From: Alviniconcha marisindica
Lineage: Eukaryota > Mollusca > Gastropoda > Provannidae
Reading direction: 5' to 3'
Length of the DNA stretch: 64,000 nucleotides
Assembly (NCBI GenBank): GCA_018857735.1
Contig: JABMCL010000953.1
Location: 438,501-502,500, forward strand
The notes beneath the pieces are model-generated. The model did not search any database and was not told where the DNA came from. It saw only the letters and a program-made list of their open reading frames with translations. The translations under genes were made by a program, and so were the position numbers. This document shows, one piece after another, positions 53,690 to 64,000 of this stretch. Numbering within the stretch: the first letter of the stretch is position 1; every line of letters starts with the position of its first letter.

Positions 53690-53870
53690 GATGGAGGCCG
53701 CTTTGACTGCTGGATGGAGGCCGCTTTGACTGCTGGATGGAGGCCGCTTTGGCTGGTGGATGGAGGCCGCTTTGGCTGCTGGATGGAGGCCGCTTTGGCT
53801 GCTGGATGGAGGCCGCTTTGGCTGCTGGATGGAGGCCGCTTTGGCTGCTGGATGGAGGCCGCTTTGAGGA
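53690..53870. repeat. 23-bp minisatellite
   Basis: Eight copies of TGGATGGAGGCCGCTTTGGC with TGC. Confidence 0.94.
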
Positions 53871-54720
53871 TGTGCATCAGAGAGGAAATGAAGCGAGGCA
53901 CAGATGTTCGTGACGGAGGAAAAAGAAGCGGGAGGAGAAAGGGCCATGTTTTCAGTCGGACCATCACTTGAACGGTTTCAAAGGCGATGCGGGGAAACCT
54001 CTCAGACACCGGGCAGAGTGCGTGCGGGCTTTTCCCGGTGCTGAGGTACTACTCCGAACTGAACTGAACTGAAAGCACAGGTGCATGTAATAACTGACAG
54101 ATGAGAACAGACAGGCTGCTTGTCTACGCTGACTCTGGAGGGCTTGGTTGCTGGAGCGAGTGGCGGTGGAGTTACCGATCTTTGTCTGCTTTCACCAGTG
54201 CCAGAGGAAAGGATGTACAGCGCACAGACCGATGACAAGGATTCCAAGGACACCGTACAGTTGGAAATATGAAGACTTCGTAATATGTGTTGCTTGTATT
54301 ATAACTATGCCACATCCTGCGGCTAGTTCCTAATGTGACGTTCATTATAATTGGTGACAGAGTGTCTCTTCTGCTAACCTGCATCCACTCACATGTGTAT
54401 TGGATGTCTGTCAGATGGCATGCTGTTGTAAAAATCACACACACACACAAAAAATACACTGGTGACCAGCACAAGCAGGAATTGTCCAGATACAACTCAC
54501 AAATGAAAAGAGCTTTTTTCCTCAAAGTATTTGTGATAGTTGCTGACATCAGCTAAATACAGCGAAACCTCCGATATCAGAGCAGCTGGGACCACCGGAG
54601 CTGTTTCCTTTTTATTGAATTTGTAACGTTAGAAGTTGAGTACAAGGAGTGACTGAAGTGGGGACATCTGAATAATTTTGCCTTACACAGATTTTTATCT
54701 TTGCACTTTGTTCACAATTT
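53871..54720. other. Unique sequence, possible 3' UTR
   Basis: No repeat, exon or element recognised apart from a short CA run at 54437-54448. Confidence 0.4.
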
Positions 54721-54895
54721 CCACCACACATTTGTGTCCATCAGTTTCCTTTGCCTGAAACTTTGTGTCCATCAGTTTCCATTGCTTGAAACTTGAGTGT
54801 CCGTCAGTTTCCACTGCTTGAAACTTGAGTGTCCATCAGTTTCCACAGCTTGAAACTTGAGTGTCCATCAGTTTCCATTGCTTGAAACTTTGTTT
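54721..54895. repeat. Tandem repeat of about 32 bp
   Basis: Five copies of GTGTCCATCAGTTTCCATTG with CTTGAAACTTGA. Confidence 0.92.
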
Positions 54896-55690
54896 GAAAC
54901 ATCAGAGCCGCAATCTTGTATTTAGAGTTCGGTTGTGGCTTGAAGCTGAGTGCACTTTTGTAGTTTTTAAATCTGGAACGATTGTGTCTATAGTGAGCAA
55001 CTTTGTGACCTGTTCAGATGAAATGAATTGCTTGCTGCATCAACTACACCACTTCCTCAACTATACCACTGCATCAACTACACCACTGCATCAACTACAG
55101 ATAAAGAAGTGAGGGACTGGTATGGTGCGCTCCCCCCCCCCCCCCCCCCCCCCACACACACACACCCATGACACTACAAGGCCACACCCTGACACCACTG
55201 CCTGCCATCTTGTTACACCTGATCATAGTCTTTGATCCATATTTCATCCTGATCATAGTCTTTGATCCATATTTCATCCTGATCATATAAGCTGTACAGT
55301 TGTACCCCAAAATAACCTGTTCACATTTGACCAGGCTTTGATTGCTCCATGGGGGGGAGGGATCCATCTAGATCCATGCGGACTACAAGCTCCTTCATTT
55401 CTGGTGTAGGGATCAGTTACCCAGACTTTGTTGGGACCACGACATTGCAACAGTCTTTTGAACAGTGTGGGTACTGTGTCACGTACATATCTCAGTCCTC
55501 ACAAATGAACCATTGCAGGTTGTCATGCTTAACTGGTATATATATATACATATATAGTTGTTTGCAAAACCAAGGCAGGGTATACAAACTAACCAGTGTA
55601 CACTACTGATGCAAGTAGAGTTGCACATCGCTTATGTTAGCGTTCCATATATATAGACATTTGGTGCATAACAAAATAGGCAGAAATTGG
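54896..55690. other. Mostly unique sequence with small repeats
   Basis: CATCAACTACACCACTG-type repeats at 55035-55100, poly-C 55132-55152, and a duplicated CCTGATCATAGTCTTTGATC at 55217-55276. No gene recognised. Confidence 0.5.
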
Positions 55691-55694
55691 CACA

Positions 55695-55950
55695 TGGTTG
55701 AATGATGCAACTCGGAGCTCTGTTTCTTCAACGATGTTGAACGTAGAGGACCCATGTAACTCGGAGCTCTGTTTCTTCATCGATGTAGAATGTAGGGACC
55801 CATGTAACTCGGAGCTCTGTTTCTTCATCGATGTAGAACGTAGGGACCCATGTAACTCGGAGCTCTGTTTCTTCATCGATGTTGAACGTAGGGGACCCGT
55901 GTAACTCGGAGCTCTGTTTCTTCATCGATGTTGAACGTAGGGGACCCCTT
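55695..55950. repeat. 48/49-bp minisatellite
   Basis: Five copies of TAACTCGGAGCTCTGTTTCT with TCATCGATGTTGAACGTAGG and GGACCCATG. Confidence 0.94.
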
Positions 55951-56139
55951 GCCATGGGAGACGACAGATTGTACCAACAGAAATGTCATCCAAAATACAC
56001 TCACAGCATCTTTTCATGACATTTATGGTCTGCTTTGTTAAAAATTGACATTTAAAAGTTGCAAAACTGATTGTGAGCACAGCCATTTTGTGTCTGGCAT
56101 CTACGTCTGTGATGACATGAGCAAGGCCAGCATGCGTGA

Positions 56140-56975
56140 CGCACTACAAGTTTTGTCTCACTGCCAGGCTGTTTCTGCTCTTCAGCAGTAAAGAGTGTGT
56201 GACACACTACAGGTTTTGTCTCACAGCCAGGCTGTTTCTGCTCTCTCACTAGTAAAGAGTTATCAGGTTTTCTAAAGAGTGTGTGGTGCACTACAGGTTT
56301 TATAAAGAGTGTGTGGTGCACTACAGGTTTTATAAAGAGTGTGGTGCACTACAGGTTTTCTAAAGAGTGTGTGGTGCACTACAGGTTTTCTAAAGAGTGT
56401 GTGGTGCACTACAGGTTTTCTAAAGAGTGTGTGGCGCACTACAGGTTTTCTAAAGAGTGTGTGGCGCACTACAGGTTTTCTAAAGAGTGTGTGGCGCACT
56501 ACAGGTTTTCTAAAGAGTGTGTGGCGCACTACAGGTTTTCTAAAGAGTGTGTGGCGCACTACAGGTTTTCTAAAGAGTGTGTGGCGCACTACAGGTTTTC
56601 TAAAGAGTGTGTGGCGCACTACGGGGTTTTATAAAGAGTGTGTGGCGCACTACAGGTTTTCTAAAGAGTGTGTGGCGCACTACAGGTTTTCTAAAGAGTG
56701 TGTGGCGCACTACAGGTTTTATAAAGAGTGTGTGGCGCACTACAGGTTTTATAAAGAGTGTGTGGCGCACTACAGGTTTTATAAAGAGTGTGTGGTGCAC
56801 TACAGGTTTTATAAAGAGTGTGTGGCACACTACAGAGTACAGGTTTTATAAAGAGTGTGTGGTGCACTACAGGTTTTATAAAGAGTGTGTGGTGCACTAC
56901 AGGTTTTCTAAAGAGTGTGTGGCGCACTACAGGTTTTGTCTCACAGCCAGGCTGTTTCTGCTCTCCAGCAGTAAA
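56140..56975. repeat. 30-bp minisatellite with flanking longer copies
   Basis: About 22 copies of GGTTTTCTAAAGAGTGTGTG with GCGCACTACA (56265-56935). Both flanks carry TTTTGTCTCACAGCCAGGCT-containing longer units. Unit variants (TCTAAAG or TATAAAG, GGCGCAC or GGTGCAC) are clustered in blocks. Confidence 0.96.
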
Positions 56976-58794
56976 GAGTGAACCAACGTGGTTGTGTCCT
57001 AAGGGGCTGATATTTGGATTTAAAAAAAGTGCCTGTTGCATAAGTATTGATACAATGACCCAAGGAAGTATGGGGATGGAAATATTTGTACGCTGTCTGC
57101 GTTGTCAGGCCTGCTTGCGTCTGAAGTCACTTGAGGTCACCTGACCTGTCGGTCACTGCCGCCTTTGTTAAGGGTTGACCAAACGTCAACATGGCTTTGA
57201 ATTAAAAGATGACGGGTTACTAATGTTGATAGTGTCACTGGTGGTTTTCGTGTTTAGCATCCAAGGACTGTCTGCACATACAAATCTCTAGCATAGCAAT
57301 GCACATTCCGCTTATTCTTTTTCATGCATAGTAAAAAAATCCAACTTTTTATTCTTACTTTAACATCATTTTGTTCTTTTTGATTAAACACCAATCTTTT
57401 GTTGCAAGTACCTCGCCTTGGACTTCTTCTTGTCAACCACTCTTTTCATGCTTTTGTGAACTTTTTTTTTTTTTTAGCATTGCAAACTATAAGTGTGTTG
57501 TGCTTTAGTGAAACTAATGAAACTAAAGCACAGGATAAGCTCTTGTTGGTTGATTCACTGTGCAATAACAAGTAGGCTGTACATAGCACATACACCATTA
57601 CCCACTGGTGTGTATCTCTATCTCTCTCCCCACCCCTCCCTCTCTCTCTCTAAATATACACACAATAATAAATATGCTGGACCTTTTCGGTTTAGTTTCT
57701 TGTGTGTGTGTCAGGTGGTTGTTGATTCCATACATGCACATGAAGTATGACTTCCTTTTTACCTTTATTTACTATTTCTGGACTTTTATGGTAAAAACAT
57801 CTTGGTCGCTTCCTGTTGACTGGTACCAGTCTAAAATTACTTGCCATGGATTTGGACACGGTGAATGTTTGGGAGGAAGAACTTTCACAGATCAAAGAGA
57901 TACTTTGTTTTTTCATGAACTGAAAACATGGCAAATATGCTGGCTGGTGTTTCCAAGAGAGATAAACTCCAGCGAGTTACGGAGCAGCTCGTTGGGCTGT
58001 AGTCCAACCAAGTGGTCCGTCCCACTGTGTTGGCTGGTCCTTCTTACCGCCTCATTCCTGACAGCCACGTGCGGTCCTGCTTGCACCGTTGGGTCTTTGT
58101 TAATGATGGGTCTTTGTTAATGATGGGTCTTTGTTAATGATGCACCCCGAGCCTGTAGTCATGTTTGCACCGTTGGTATAAGAGTATCGTTAAGCTTGTT
58201 TTACTCCGTGCTGTTGGACTGTAATTATCGGATGCAATGAAGTTTACATGCAAACTGTGTTGTTGATCGTCACTGATCATGACTAACAGCAGATGAGTCA
58301 GTCTTACTTTTGTATGCACCTATTTGTTATTATATCTATATCTTCATTTCATTTAAACTACTCAAACATAGTGATATTTTTCTCTCCTGTATATACCAGG
58401 TACTTTGAAGATGCTGTTTGAAATGTCTGCCTGAATACGAGGTACAGTCTGTTTGGACCCAACAATCGTGCTTTAGGATGTGAAAGGAAAATAATCAAGC
58501 TGTTGAAGAAAACAAAAAAATCATAAAAACAATTAACGTTTTGGTTAAAGTGCCTGCTACAAATATAATTTTATTTTACCTGTTGAGTAAAACAAAACCG
58601 AGAGGAATGTTTGGTTGTGACCACTACTGTAGTATTCGGTTTGTTGACTTTCATCCGCATATTTGTCCTTGTTAATGACCAATGCTTTTTCATCAGCATA
58701 TTTGTCTTTTTTAATGACGAATGGTTTGTACCCTTGAGGCATGTTTTAATATCTTTATGTGAGGATTTGCTCAGATCATTCTAAAGTATCCTAA
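56976..58794. other. AT-rich unique sequence, possible distal 3' UTR
   Basis: About 1.8 kb with TTAATGATGGGTCTTTG repeated three times at 58090-58142. An open frame at 57608-58120 has no recognisable homology or splice support. Confidence 0.4.
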
Positions 58795-58800
58795 AATAAA
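58795..58800 (+). promoter_or_regulatory. Candidate polyadenylation signal AATAAA
   Basis: AATAAA is followed within about 35 nt by a GT-rich stretch (GGTTGTGTGTGGAGGTAAG), the usual layout of a 3' processing site. If used by the gene ending at 53107, the 3' UTR would be about 5.7 kb. No closer canonical signal with such a downstream element was noticed. Confidence 0.3.
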
Positions 58801-59249
58801 AGAGAGAAAGAGGGGAGGTTGTGTGTGGAGGTAAGTGTGAAATACTTAATGCTTTAATATGAAATGCTAGATTAACCCCCCCCAAAAAAAATGCTCATAT
58901 AATATTTAAGATTGGATGTCTGTTATAGTGGCATGTCTAGTGACTGAGTTGTAGACATTTTACTTTCAGTGAAATCATAAACAACAGTCAGAATCATCCT
59001 TTGTGGCACTTCTTTGGCTCTCGCTCTGTGGTGACATTATCACGGAAAACACCATCACTACAGCCCAAGCCACTCAAAACAATTGAGTCAACATGTTTTG
59101 GATTATTTTAATTATTGCTTTGCTTATCTCCCCTGTAATATTTTACCATACAGTGCATGAATTATTAGCGAATTAATATCTGTTTGTCCATATATCTGCC
59201 TGTCTGGCTGTCTGTTGCATTGTCTGACCGTCCGACTGTCTCTTGCACT
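58801..59249. other. AT-rich unique sequence
   Basis: Nothing recognised. Confidence 0.4.
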
Positions 59250-59295
59250 GATATAGCTGTCCTGGCTGACTGGGCATAAAAGACCAAGTTCTTAC

Positions 59296-59327
<32 letters not shown>

Positions 59328-59330
59328 CAT
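59250..59330 (+). mobile_element. Retroposon tail family R1, copy 3 (diverged)
   Basis: TGATATAGCTGTCCTGGCTG followed by ACTGGGCATAAAAGACC and AAGTT, then a (CTGT)n tail. It is clearly related to copies 1 and 2 but older. Confidence 0.45.
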
Positions 59331-59339
59331 TTGTCTCAC

Positions 59340-59788
59340 CATTGTCAGTGACATGTTACGGGGTGCCAGGATTGGAACCCCCTGTCAGTGACATGTTACG
59401 GGGTGCCAGCATTGGAACCCCCTGTCAGTGACATGCTACGGGGTGCCAGGATTGGAACCCCCTGTCAGTGACATGCTACGGGGAGCCAGGATTGGAACCC
59501 CCTGTCAGTGACATGCTACGGGGAGCCAGGATTGGAACCCCCTGTCAGTGACATGCTACGGGGAGCCAGGATTGGAACCCCCTGTCAGTGACATGTTACG
59601 GAGAGCCAGGATTGGAACCCCCTGTCAGTGACATGTTACGGAGAGCCAGGATTGGAACCCCCTGTCAGTGACATGTTACGGAGTGCCAGGATTGGAACCC
59701 CCTGTCAGTGACATGTTACGGAGTGCCAGGAATGGAACCCCCTGTCAGTGACATGTTACGGAGTGCCAGGAATGGAACCCCCTGTCAG
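59340..59788. repeat. 40-bp minisatellite
   Basis: Eleven copies of GTCAGTGACATGTTACGGGG with TGCCAGGATTGGAACCCCCT. Confidence 0.96.
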
Positions 59789-60492
59789 CTGCACAGTGAC
59801 GTGATGCGTTGCTGTGTCTAACAGTGACGTGATGCGTTGCTGTGTCTAACAGTGAAGTGATGCGTTGCTGTGTCTAACAGTGACGTGATGCGTTGCTGTG
59901 TCTAACAGTGACGTGATGCGTTGCTGTGTTTGACAGTGAAGTGATGCGTTGCTGTGTCTAACAGTGAAGTGATGCGTTGCTGTGTCTAACAGTGACGTGA
60001 TGCGTTGCTGTGTTTGACAGTGAAGTGATGCGTTGCTGTGTTTGACAGTGAAGTGATGCGTTGCTGCGTCTAACAGTGAAGTGATGCTGCATCTAACAAT
60101 GGTGTGATGCGTTGCTGTGTCTGACAGTGAAGTGATGCTGTTCTAACAGTGATGTGATGCATTGCTGTGTCTGACAGTGAAGCGATGCTGTTCTAACAGT
60201 GATGTGATGCATTGCTGTGTCTAACAGTGATGTGATGCTGCATCTAACAGTGGTGTGATGCGTTGCTGTGTCTAACAGTGATGTGATGCATCGCTGTGTC
60301 TAACAGTGAAGTGATGCGTTGCTGTGTCTAACCATGATGTGATGCTGCATCTAACAGTGATGTGATGCGTTGCTGTGTCTAACAGTGAAGTGATGCGTTG
60401 CTGTGTCGAACAGTGAAGTGATGCTGTGTCTGACAGTGATGTGATGCGTTGCTGCGTCTAACAGTGAAGTGATGCGTTGCTGTGTCTAACTC
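59789..60492. repeat. 28-bp minisatellite
   Basis: About 25 copies of AACAGTGACGTGATGCGTTG with CTGTGTCT, many with small deletions; it abuts the 40-bp array with no spacer. Confidence 0.95.
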
Positions 60493-61018
60493 AGCAACTG
60501 CTTAAAGAAGAGAGAAAGTTCATAGGGTAGATCAAAGTACATTCAGTTTTTAGTTTATTTGCTTGAGTACTGCGGAAGAAAGGAAAGTCTGTAAGCGGTG
60601 TGTTTAGAGAGATGTACTGTGGTCCATGCCGTGAAACACTCGACTCTCTTTAGGCTTCACAGCAAGCCTGCTGGCCCGACAGAAATCACCTTCTTGACAC
60701 CAAAGTGTCTTTCGAGTAGATACATTAACGGTCCATACCATGAACGACTCCAATCTTACGCTGTATGACGGCAACGTTTTCCCAACAAAAATCACGTTCT
60801 GCACACCAACAGCCAGCAATGCTTTTAGCCAAACCCCCCACGCCCCCCCCCCCTCCACCCCCCCCCCCCTCCACCCCCCAGCCCCAACCCCACCCCCCTC
60901 CATCCCCACCGCCACCCCCACCCCCACCCCCTCCATCCCCACCCCCCACCCCTTCCACCCCAACTCCTCTTTCCAATTATTGTATCAAAGTAAGTGAATG
61001 AATGTGATTTTGTCATGC
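60493..61018. other. Unique sequence and C-rich tract
   Basis: A non-repetitive part to 60835, then a C-rich tract 60836-60965 (CCACCCC units). On the minus strand GTGTTTCACGGCATGGACC and TCGTTCATGGTATGGACC suggest an old duplication about 130 bp apart. No gene recognised. Confidence 0.5.
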
Positions 61019-61028
61019 AGTGTGTGTG

Positions 61029-61099
<71 letters not shown>

Positions 61100-61255
61100 C
61101 TGTGTGTGTGTGTGTGTGGCCATGCGTCTGTGTGTGTGTGCATGTGTGTGTGCGTGCGTGCGTGCGTGTGTGCGTGCGTGGTGTGTGTGTGTGTGTGTGT
61201 GTGCATGGGTGTGTGTGCATAGGTGTGTGTGCATAGGTGTGTGTGTGTGTGTTGG
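61019..61255. repeat. (TG)n microsatellite
   Basis: TG with TGCG and GTGCATAGG interruptions. Confidence 0.97.
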
Positions 61256-61384
61256 TTGTTGTGTTGTTTTGTTGTTGTTTTCTCACTTTCATTGAGTGCC
61301 AGGACTGGAAGGGTTCGCTGAGTTGACTAAAGTGCATGAAGAACAGGTGGAGACTTGCACACAAGCGGTCTGTTCAGTAATGTC

Positions 61385-61550
61385 AAACAACTGCTATGAT
61401 CAATTGTGTAGTCTGGTTTTATCACTTAAGTACTGATCATTTAATGAGCTGATTTGTGTATTCTGATTTTTATCACTAAGTACTGATCACTTAATGAGCT
61501 GAATTGTGTATTCTGTTTTTATCACTTAAGTACTGATCATTTAATGAGTG
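61385..61550. repeat. Tandem repeat of about 55 bp, three copies
   Basis: Units contain TATCACTTAAGTACTGATCA and TTTAATGAGCTGAATTGTGT. Confidence 0.9.
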
Positions 61551-61717
61551 TAGTGTTTTTCATGCCAATGAATGAATTGGGTATATGCGAAACGTAATGA
61601 GGTCCAGTTTAATCTGCTTTGATATTTTTGTTTTTTGTTTTTTCTTCGAAAAATATGAACATTGACTGCTGCTCAATATACAGCAAAATAAAACATTACA
61701 AAAAGGTGTGCCAGATG

Positions 61718-61773
<56 letters not shown>

Positions 61774-61832
61774 GTGTGTCTGAGTGTGTGTGTGTTGGGG
61801 GGGGGGAGGAGATGTATGTATGTGTGCTGAGT

Positions 61833-61878
<46 letters not shown>
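61718..61878. repeat. (TG)n tracts
   Basis: TG 61720-61795, G run 61797-61806, TG 61838-61876. Confidence 0.96.
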
Positions 61879-62360
61879 AACTTAGACGAAACAAAAGGAT
61901 GAGAAATGGTGGGAACAGACGACCCAAAAGCGAAGACTGTCACATTTTTCTCCAGTATATTTACTGAGGAGGATGTGAACGACTTGTTTTCCTTAAGGGA
62001 AAAGAGTGTCACTAGCTGATATAATGGTGGCCCAAAGTCGGCAGGAAGGTGAAAGGTTGACTTGCCACGGTCCAAAGTCCGGACCAAGCGCTGGTTTGTT
62101 TACGCTCTCGCTGGCCGTCACTGCTACAGTCCCGGAGTTGCAGCTGCAAAATGTCGCTTCAAACACAGCCCTGCAAATGTTCGCTTTGCTGCGACAAATT
62201 TACTTTCACAGCTGTAGAAATGGGAGGCAGTTTTGCAGCGACAACTTTACTTTCACAGCTGTATAAATGGGAGGCAGATTTGCAGCGACAGAGTTGCCTG
62301 GCGTTTTGGCAGTGACAATTGTTTACAGCTTCAAACGTGCACACTTCAGGATTGGACGTC
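61879..62360. other. Unique sequence with a short duplication
   Basis: AACTTTACTTTCACAGCTGT-like segment occurs twice at 62195-62265. No gene recognised. Confidence 0.4.
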
Positions 62361-62437
62361 ACAGCCGTGTCACTCTTGTTTTGACGTCACAGCCGTGTCA
62401 CTCTTGCTTTGACGTCACAGCCAGGTCGCTCTTGCTT
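62355..62437. repeat. 28-bp tandem repeat, three copies
   Basis: GACGTCACAGCCGTGTCACT with CTTGCTTT. Confidence 0.92.
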
Positions 62438-62454
62438 CGGATGGGTTGTTGTTT

Positions 62455-63480
62455 CTGTTTGTTTTATACAAGGGTTAGAGAGGTCTCAGTACCACTGTTT
62501 GTCTTATACAAGGGTTAGAGAGGTCTCAGTACCACTGTTTGTCTTTTACAAGGGTTAGAGAGGTCTCAGTACCACTGTTTGTCTTTTACAAGGGTTAGAG
62601 AGATCGCAGTACGACTGTTTGTCTTATACAAGGGTTAGAGAGGTACCACTGTTTGTCTTATACAAGGGTTAGAGAGGTCTCGGTACCACTGTTTGTCTTA
62701 TACAAGGGTTAGAGAGGTCTCAGTACCACTGTTTGTCTTATACAAGGATTAGAGACGTTTCAGTACCACTGTTTGTCTTATACGAGGGTTAGAGAGATAT
62801 CACTATTTGCCTTATACAAGGGTTAGAGAGGTCTCGGTACCACTGTTTGTCTTATACAACGGTTAGAGAGGTCTCAGTACCACTGTTTGTCTTTTACAAG
62901 GGTTAGAGAGGTCTCAGTACCACTGTTTGTCTTTTACAAGGGTTAGAGAGATCGCAGTACGACTGTTTGTCTTATAAAAGGGTTAGAGAGGTATCAGTAC
63001 CACTGTTTGTCTTATACAAGGGTTAGAGAGGTACCACTGTTTGTCTTATGCAAGGGTTAGAGAGGTCTCGTTACCACTGTTTGTCTTATACAAGGGTTAG
63101 AGACGTTTCAGTACCACTGTTTGTCTTATACGAGGGTTAGAGAGGTATCACTATTTGCTTTATACAAGGGTTAGAGAGGTCTCAGTACCACTGTTTGTCT
63201 TATACAAGGGTTAGAGAGGTCTCAGTACCACTGTTTGTCTTATACAAGGGTTAGAGAGGTCTCGGTACCACTGTTTGTCTTATACAAGGGTTAGAGAGGT
63301 CTCAGTACCACTGTTTGTCTTTTACAAGGGTTAGAGAAGTCTCAGTACCACTGTTTGTCTTTTACAAGGGTTAGAGAGGTCTCAGTACCACTGTTTGTCT
63401 TATACAAGGGTTAGAGAGGTCTCAGTACCACTGTTTGTCTTTTACAAGGGTTAGAGAAGTCTCAGTACCACTGTTTGTGT
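62455..63480. repeat. 40-bp minisatellite with 348-bp higher-order repeat
   Basis: Unit TTATACAAGGGTTAGAGAGG with TCTCAGTACCACTGTTTGTC, about 26 copies. Diagnostic variants recur at exactly 348 bp: GATCGCAGTACGAC (62601, 62949), AGACGTTTCAG (62753, 63101), ATCACTATTTGC (62799, 63147). Confidence 0.96.
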
Positions 63481-63679
63481 TATGCAAGAAAACGACGGAA
63501 TCGTCAGGGATCATTCCGGACGACTTCAGAGCGACAGAGGTCACTGGCAGTTTAAGAAAGGAACGAAGAACAACACAGCAAACAATCGTCCACTAAATCT
63601 TACACCTGCGCCTATTACCGACCGGGTACTGGAGGCCGTGGTGCGAGGTGTACCGGCTTTCTTTCGTACCTTACTGAAC
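63481..63679. other. Unique sequence with 67-codon open frame
   Basis: Open frame 63482-63685 is not repetitive (ends EAVVRGVPAFFRTLLNE) but matches nothing I recognise and has no clear splice or start context. Confidence 0.3.
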
Positions 63680-63870
63680 GAATGAATGAGTGAATGAATA
63701 AACTTTATTTTACGAGGGTAGTGGAGAAGACTCGAGGTCTTTTTACATCCAGCCCTCGCCCATGAGGGAAACTACTATTAACTATTAACTATTAACTAAG
63801 GATACAATGAGCTACTGAGAGAACTCGAACTCGAAAACTTTATTTTACAAGGATTGTAGTTTAGGTTCAG
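63680..63870 (-). mobile_element. Probable retroposon 3' end(s) with ATTC-type tail
   Basis: Read on the minus strand it ends CCTCGTAAAATAAAG followed by TTTATTCATTCACTCATTCA, i.e. an AATAAA-like end and an ATTC tail. A second start of the same kind (CCTTGTAAAATAAAG) occurs at 63835-63860, suggesting nested copies. No coding part was seen. Confidence 0.35.
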
Positions 63871-64000
63871 TTAAAAACCTGACAACTAGTCTTTGCTAAG
63901 CTACTGATGAGTATATATTAATTACAGGCATTATTTATATACACATAAGCATGAATGAGCGAGTGGAACGTTATACATGAGAATTTCCACTCAAACTGTC

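Noticed and set aside
57608..58120. 170-codon open frame downstream of the gene
   Set aside because: No recognisable homology, no start or splice context, atypical composition; likely chance in AT-rich DNA.
62455..63480. Telomeric repeat identity
   Set aside because: GGGTTAG occurs only once per 40-bp unit and is not tandem TTAGGG, so this is not a telomere tract.

Overview
The window is metazoan nuclear DNA. Coding sequence is split into short exons with GT/AG borders and matching phases, introns are long, microsatellites are abundant, and there are fragments of non-LTR (LINE) retrotransposons. The LINE C-termini, the tRNA-like retroposon heads and the very high minisatellite load look lophotrochozoan, most likely a gastropod or other mollusc. 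That placement is inference from general pattern, not a database match.

Layout. Positions 1-29 kb are almost wholly non-coding: one tandem array follows another (unit sizes from 2 to 77 bp), with short unique spacers, three compact hairpins (4.1, 9.6 and 27.6 kb), tRNA-like and other retroposon fragments, and two weak candidate exons (14.8 and 29.3 kb). Positions 29.7-30.2 kb hold the 3' end of one LINE. Positions 33.3-34.7 kb hold a second 5'-truncated LINE, flanked by a direct duplication of about 175-205 bp.

The only gene I can support lies on the + strand from 34.7 to 53.1 kb. Eleven exons join in frame (34678-34821, 36071-36400, 37611-37661, 40947-41097, 42057-42244, 43192-44194, 46715-46903, 47615-47823, 48896-49049, 51337-51420, 53055-53107) and encode about 851 residues ending at a TGA. 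The 5' end is missing or unrecognised. The protein is disordered, Ser/Pro/Gly-rich and basic. It carries a Lys/Arg-rich segment that loosely resembles a capping-protein-interaction motif, and seven copies of a short motif P-x-W followed by a basic stretch, spread over five exons in the C-terminal 330 residues. I infer an actin-cytoskeleton adaptor, perhaps related to CRACD or other capping-protein regulators, with low confidence. Its introns are built from minisatellites and microsatellites, and in at least two introns the 5' splice site itself lies inside the repeat unit and has been copied along with it.

Downstream (53.1-64 kb) come a probable long 3' UTR or intergenic stretch, further tandem arrays (30 bp at 56 kb, 40 bp at 59.4 kb, 28 bp at 59.8 kb), a 40-bp array at 62.5-63.5 kb with a clear 348-bp higher-order period, and retroposon tails at the right edge. 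A 419-bp foldback element with two 201-bp arms and a 5-bp direct repeat sits in the intron at 50.5 kb. Most long open frames in the window are translations of simple or tandem repeats and are not annotated as genes.
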